From Streptomyces sp. NBC_01471 (GTDB taxonomy: Bacteria > Actinomycetota > Actinomycetes > Streptomycetales > Streptomycetaceae), in contig NZ_CP109450.1 in NCBI RefSeq assembly GCF_041438865.1, positions 3,334,501 through 3,398,500 on the forward strand: a DNA stretch of 64,000 nucleotides. The letters are read 5' to 3'. The notes under the pieces are model-generated. The model was not told the DNA's origin. It was given only the letters and a program-made list of their open reading frames with translations, and made no database searches. Position numbers and translations under genes: made by a program. Positions 60,628 through 64,000 of the stretch are shown here, piece by piece. Within the stretch, counting starts at the first letter, position 1, and each line of letters opens with the position of its first letter.

Positions 60628-60711
60628 TGAGAGCCGGGGTGCGGGTCGCCGGCCGTCCGCACCCCGACCGGGAGAAAGCCCCGACGTGCGGCCCGCCATG
60701 CCCCAGGCATG

Positions 60712-60746
60712 AAAAAACCCCAGGTCACGGCGAGTGAGTCCTGGGG
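60712..60746 (-). terminator. Intrinsic terminator of tRNA-Thr
   Basis: On the minus strand CCCCAGG and CCTGGGG form a 7-base stem around a 15-base loop and are followed by six T residues. It lies 10 bases after the tRNA 3' end. Confidence 0.85.
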
Positions 60747-60755
60747 TAATTCCGG

Positions 60756-60828
60756 GCCGCCTTCGGGATTCGAACCCGAGACCTACGCATTACGAGTGCG
60801 TTGCTCTGGCCAGCTGAGCTAAGGCGGC
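60756..60828 (-). tRNA. tRNA-Thr (CGT anticodon)
   Basis: 73 bases fold as a cloverleaf: acceptor GCCGCCT/AGGCGGC, D arm GCTCAGCTGGCCAGAGC, anticodon stem ACGCA/TGCGT with loop CTCGTAA (anticodon CGT, Thr), T arm TCGGGTTCGAATCCCGA. CCA is not encoded. It marks the right border of the tail region, whose side faces the tRNA 3' end. Confidence 0.97.
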
Positions 60829-60925
60829 GCGCCGTCCTGACCATGGTGCGGTCAGCAGCGACGCCAAGTCTACACAGTTTCCGGGGGTGCTCCGGACAGC
60901 CCCCCGCTGAGCCACTCCGTGCAGG

Positions 60926-62494
60926 TCAGGAGCACTTCTTTCCGTTCTTCGGCGGGGTGCCGTCCAGGAGGTACCTGTTGATCGCCGTGTCGATGCAGTC
61001 GCTGCCGCGGCCGTACGCGGTGTGGCCGTCACCGTCGTAGGTGAGGAGCGTGCCGGAGGAGAGCTGGGCCGCCAGGGACTTCGCCCACTTGTACGGGGTC
61101 GCCGGGTCGCGGGTCGTGCCGACCACCACGATCGGGGCCGCGCCCTTCGCTGTGATGCGGTGGGCGCTGCCGGTGGCGTGGAACGGCCAGTAGGTGCAGT
61201 TCAGGGTCGCCCAGGCGAAACCCCTGCCGAAGACCGGCGACGCCTTCTCGAAGGACGGGATGGCCTTGGTGACGGCTGCGGGGCCCTTGAAGGCCGGGGG
61301 CAGGTCCAGGCAGTTCACGGCGGCGTTGGCGAACATCAGGTTCGCGTACTTCCCCTTGCTGTCCCGCTCGTAGTACGAGTCGGACAGAGCGAGCAGGCCC
61401 GCACCGTCGCCTGCCATGGCGTGGGTGAGCGCGGTGCGCAGCTGGGGCCAGGACCCCTCGTCGTACATGGCCGAGATCACGCCGGTCGTGGCGAGCGGCT
61501 CCCCCAGTTTGCGGCTCTGACCGGTGGAGATCGGTTTGGCGTCCAGCCGGCGGAAGAAGGCCTCCAGCCGGTGCGAGGCGTCGGCGGTGGACGTGGTGCC
61601 GAGCGGGCAGTCCTTGTGCTTGATGCAGTCGGCGGCGAAGGACTTGAAGGCGGTCTCGAAGCCCGCGGTCTGGTCGCGGTTCATCTGCAGCGATGTCAGC
61701 GACGGGTCCATCGCACCGTCCAGGACCAGGCGGCCCACCCGGTCCGGGAAGAGTCCCGCGTACGTCGCGCCGAGGAAGGTGCCGTACGAGGCGCCCACGT
61801 AGTTCAGCTTCTTGTCGCCGAGGATTCCGCGCTCGATGTCCATGTCACGGGCGGCGTCGACCGTGGAGACATGCGGGAGGATCCTGGCCGAGTGCTTCTC
61901 GCAGCCCTGCGCGAAGCCCTTGAGCGACGTGGTGAGCTTCTTGGTCTCGCCCGCGTTGTCCGGGGTCTGGTCGACCTCCGTGTAGGCGTCCATCTGCTTG
62001 CCCGTAAGACATTCGACGGGCTGGCTGCGGGCCACTCCGCGCGGGTCCACGGCCGCCATGTCGTAGCGGGCACGCACCGCGGCGGGGTAGCCGATTCCCG
62101 CGTAGCCCTGGAGGTAGTCGATCGCCGAGCCGCCCGGGCCGCCCGGGTTCACCAGCAGGGAGCCGATCCGCTTTCCGGGGCCGGTGGCCTTCTTGCGGGA
62201 GACGGCGAGCTTGATGTCGCCGTCCGAGGGCTTCGCGTAGTCGAGCGGCACCTTCATCGTGGAGCACTGGAATCCGGGGGCGCCGCAGGAACGCCACGTC
62301 AGTTTCTGGCTGTAGTACTTGGCCAGATCCGCGGCCGGTGCGGACTTCGCTGCCCCGGCCGTACCGGCGCCGGACGCCGCGGCCCCGGCCTGCGACGCGG
62401 TGGGCGCCGAGCCACCCGACGAGCAGCCCGAAACAAGCAGACCGGCCATGGCCAGCACAGTGACCGGAGTGGAGAGCAGACGCCTGAAGTCCAT
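60926..62494 (-). CDS. Secreted alpha/beta-hydrolase lipoprotein, tripeptidyl-aminopeptidase type (Slp-like)
   Basis: A 522-residue protein with a signal and lipobox (TVLAMAGLLVSGC), so a surface lipoprotein. Catalytic triad elements are visible: nucleophile Ser in YVGASYGTFLGATYA, Asp in TRDPATPYKWA and His in YDGDGHTAYG near the C-terminus, with the oxyanion-hole motif NPGGPGGS. It resembles Streptomyces tripeptidyl aminopeptidases and mycelium-associated SlpD/SlpE. It would trim peptides outside the cell. Confidence 0.92.
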   Translation of the reverse strand: MDFRRLLSTPVTVLAMAGLLVSGCSSGGSAPTASQAGAAASGAGTAGAAKSAPAADLAKYYSQKLTWRSCGAPGFQCSTMKVPLDYAKPSDGDIKLAVSRKKATGPGKRIGSLLVNPGGPGGSAIDYLQGYAGIGYPAAVRARYDMAAVDPRGVARSQPVECLTGKQMDAYTEVDQTPDNAGETKKLTTSLKGFAQGCEKHSARILPHVSTVDAARDMDIERGILGDKKLNYVGASYGTFLGATYAGLFPDRVGRLVLDGAMDPSLTSLQMNRDQTAGFETAFKSFAADCIKHKDCPLGTTSTADASHRLEAFFRRLDAKPISTGQSRKLGEPLATTGVISAMYDEGSWPQLRTALTHAMAGDGAGLLALSDSYYERDSKGKYANLMFANAAVNCLDLPPAFKGPAAVTKAIPSFEKASPVFGRGFAWATLNCTYWPFHATGSAHRITAKGAAPIVVVGTTRDPATPYKWAKSLAAQLSSGTLLTYDGDGHTAYGRGSDCIDTAINRYLLDGTPPKNGKKCS

Positions 62495-62622
62495 TCCCGG
62501 AGCGTAGTCCGGCCCCGGCCGAAGGCCCTCTTTTCCGGCCCGTACGAGTGAGCCGTCAACCCGCGTTGCGCCGTTCAGGCCGGATCAGCTCCCCCCCTCC
62601 CGTCACACCGTCACACCGTCCG

Positions 62623-63834
62623 TCAGCCCGCGCGCAGCGATACCGCCATCGCCTCGACCGCCAGCAGCGGTGCAACGTTCCGGTCGAGCGCCTGGCGGCA
62701 GGCGGTGATGGCCTCGATCCGGCGCAGGGTGCTCTCCGGGCTCGAACTCAGTGCGATCCGGTCCAGCGAGTCCCTGACGTCCTCATTGGCGATGGCCACC
62801 CTGGAGCGCAGCTGGAGCGCCAGCACGTCCCGGTAGAAGCCGGTCAGGTCGGTCAGCGCGAGGTCGAGCGTGTCCCGCTGGGTACGGGTCGAGCGGCGCT
62901 TCTGCCGGTCGGCCAGCTCTTTCATCGCCCCTGCCGTGCCCCGGGGCATCCGCCCGCCGGCCGACGCGCCGAGCGCCGCCTTGAGGTCCTCGGTCTCCTT
63001 GGTGTCGGTCCCCTCCGCGACCTCCTTGGCGTCCTCGGTCGCGGCGTCGATCAGCTCCTGCGCCGACTTCAGACAGCCGCCGATCTCCTCGACGCGCAGC
63101 GGCATCCTGAGCACGGCGGCGCGCCGGGCGCGGGCGCGCTCGTCCGTGGCCAGGCGGCGCGCCCTGCCGATGTGGCCCTGCGTCGCACGGGCCGCGTCCA
63201 TGGCCGCCTGCGGCTCGATGCCGTCCCGTCTGACCAGGATGTCGGCCACCGCCTCCACGGGCGGTGTGCGGAGGGTCAGATTGCGGCAGCGGGAGCGGAT
63301 GGTCGGCAGCACGTCCTCCAGGGACGGCGCGCAGAGCAGCCACACCGTACGGGGAGCGGGTTCCTCGACGGCCTTCAGCAGTACGTTCCCCGCGCCCTCG
63401 GTCAGGCGGTCCGCGTCCTCCATGACGATGACCTGCCAGCGGCCGACCGCCGGCGAGAGCTGAGCGCGGCGGACCAGCTCCCGGGTCTCCTTCACGCCGA
63501 TGGAGAGCTGGTCGGTGCGGACGACCTCGACATCCGCGTGCGTACCGACGAGGGCGGTGTGGCAGCCCTCGCAGAAGCCGCAGCCCGGGACTCCACCGAG
63601 CGCACGGTCCGGGCTGACGCACTGGAGGGCCGCCGCGAAGGCGCGGGCCGCGGTGGACCGGCCGGAACCGGGCGGGCCCGTGAACAGCCAGGCGTGCGTC
63701 ATGGTCGACTTCGACATGCCGTCGGTGGAGGTCTGCTCGGTGGTGGCGGTGACCAGCGCGTCGGCGTCACGGGCGGCGGCGGCGAGCTGCGTCTGGACGC
63801 GGTCCTGGCCGACGAGGTCGTCCCATACGGGCAT
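62623..63834 (-). CDS. holB: DNA polymerase III subunit delta'
   Basis: A 403-residue clamp-loader ATPase-like subunit. It starts WDDLVGQDRVQTQLAAAARDA and has a Walker A variant GPPGSGRST, a four-cysteine zinc module CGFCEGCH (with an earlier Cys), VIVMEDADRLTEGAGNVLLKAVEEP and the SRC-type motif IRSRCRNLTL (sensor 1 region). It helps load the sliding clamp at the replication fork. ATG at 63834 follows GAGGGGGG; an ATG at 63873 is less likely. Confidence 0.93.
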   Translation of the reverse strand: MPVWDDLVGQDRVQTQLAAAARDADALVTATTEQTSTDGMSKSTMTHAWLFTGPPGSGRSTAARAFAAALQCVSPDRALGGVPGCGFCEGCHTALVGTHADVEVVRTDQLSIGVKETRELVRRAQLSPAVGRWQVIVMEDADRLTEGAGNVLLKAVEEPAPRTVWLLCAPSLEDVLPTIRSRCRNLTLRTPPVEAVADILVRRDGIEPQAAMDAARATQGHIGRARRLATDERARARRAAVLRMPLRVEEIGGCLKSAQELIDAATEDAKEVAEGTDTKETEDLKAALGASAGGRMPRGTAGAMKELADRQKRRSTRTQRDTLDLALTDLTGFYRDVLALQLRSRVAIANEDVRDSLDRIALSSSPESTLRRIEAITACRQALDRNVAPLLAVEAMAVSLRAG

Positions 63835-63957
63835 GCGGTCGCCCCCCTCTTCTCTTGCCGGTGCGGCTTCCATTGTGACGCAGGGGTCCGACAGTACGGC
63901 CCGGTCCCGTAGCCCCTGGGCCGCCGGCCCTGCGCCCTCCCGGCGGCTGACCACAGC

Positions 63958-63999
63958 ACCGCGGGCCCGGAGGACGGTGATGTCCTCCGGGCCCGCGGT
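63958..63999 (-). terminator. 18-bp perfect stem upstream of holB
   Basis: ACCGCGGGCCCGGAGGAC and its exact complement around a 6-base loop at the right edge. It may end the gene to the right (often tmk in Streptomyces) or attenuate readthrough into holB. Confidence 0.65.
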
Positions 64000-64000
64000 G

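Overview
The window is high-GC DNA with strongly GC-biased third codon positions, many GTG starts and genes typical of Streptomyces: a whiJ-type regulatory triad, an AfsR-like regulator with a TTA (bldA-dependent) codon, a Wbl protein and a family A polymerase paralogue. The left end (metalloprotease, dacB, ppa, threE) and right end (tRNA-Thr, secreted tripeptidyl-aminopeptidase-like protein, holB) are ordinary core chromosome.

Layout. 1-9.7 kb: envelope and housekeeping genes (DD-carboxypeptidase, pyrophosphatase, ThrE exporter, DedA, YbjQ, glutamate decarboxylase, PadR regulator, aldehyde dehydrogenase). 9.8-12 kb: a whiJ-like developmental triad (XRE-DUF5753, HATPase anti-sigma-like, DUF397) with two copies of a 31-bp operator-like sequence, one facing the HATPase gene and one facing the DUF397 gene. 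12-20.7 kb: lipoprotein, FUSC transporter, DUF2786 protein, an FtsX-type permease pseudogene, a quinone-oxidoreductase-like protein, a PolA-like protein and Dps. 20.8-31.5 kb: PAS-GAF-SpoIIE phosphatase, a broken aldo/keto reductase, the AfsR-like regulator, a second NB-ARC/TPR protein and a two-gene glycosyltransferase-like operon. 31.6-38.1 kb: a sugar-use locus (GH2 hydrolase, LacI regulator, ABC importer) with two near-identical TTRCATCGATGCAA operators. 38.2-39.9 kb: a divergent AKR/TetR pair with two CGGAG-N4-CTCCG palindromes.

The most unusual part is 41.3-60.6 kb. It encodes a complete non-contractile (siphovirus-type) tail and lysis module: tail terminator, tail tube, chaperones G/GT joined by a probable -1 frameshift, two tandem tape-measure-like proteins, Dit, hub, minor tail proteins, a collagen-like tail fibre, two amidases and holin-like proteins. 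I see no capsid, portal, terminase, integrase or replication gene. An XRE regulator, a Wbl-like protein and an HTH protein lie just upstream, and TTGCG/CGCAA inverted repeats occur in front of the regulator, the wbl gene and the tail operon. A lower-GC, opposite-strand island of small two-TM (DUF3592-like) proteins, including a truncated duplicate, sits between the chaperone and tape-measure genes. Nearly every gap in the tail operon holds a strong GC hairpin. I interpret this as a domesticated, headless F-type tailocin-like particle; that is inference from gene content and needs an experiment.

Start codons are my choices from Shine-Dalgarno spacing and family lengths. Database-dependent statements rest on recalled family features, not on searches.
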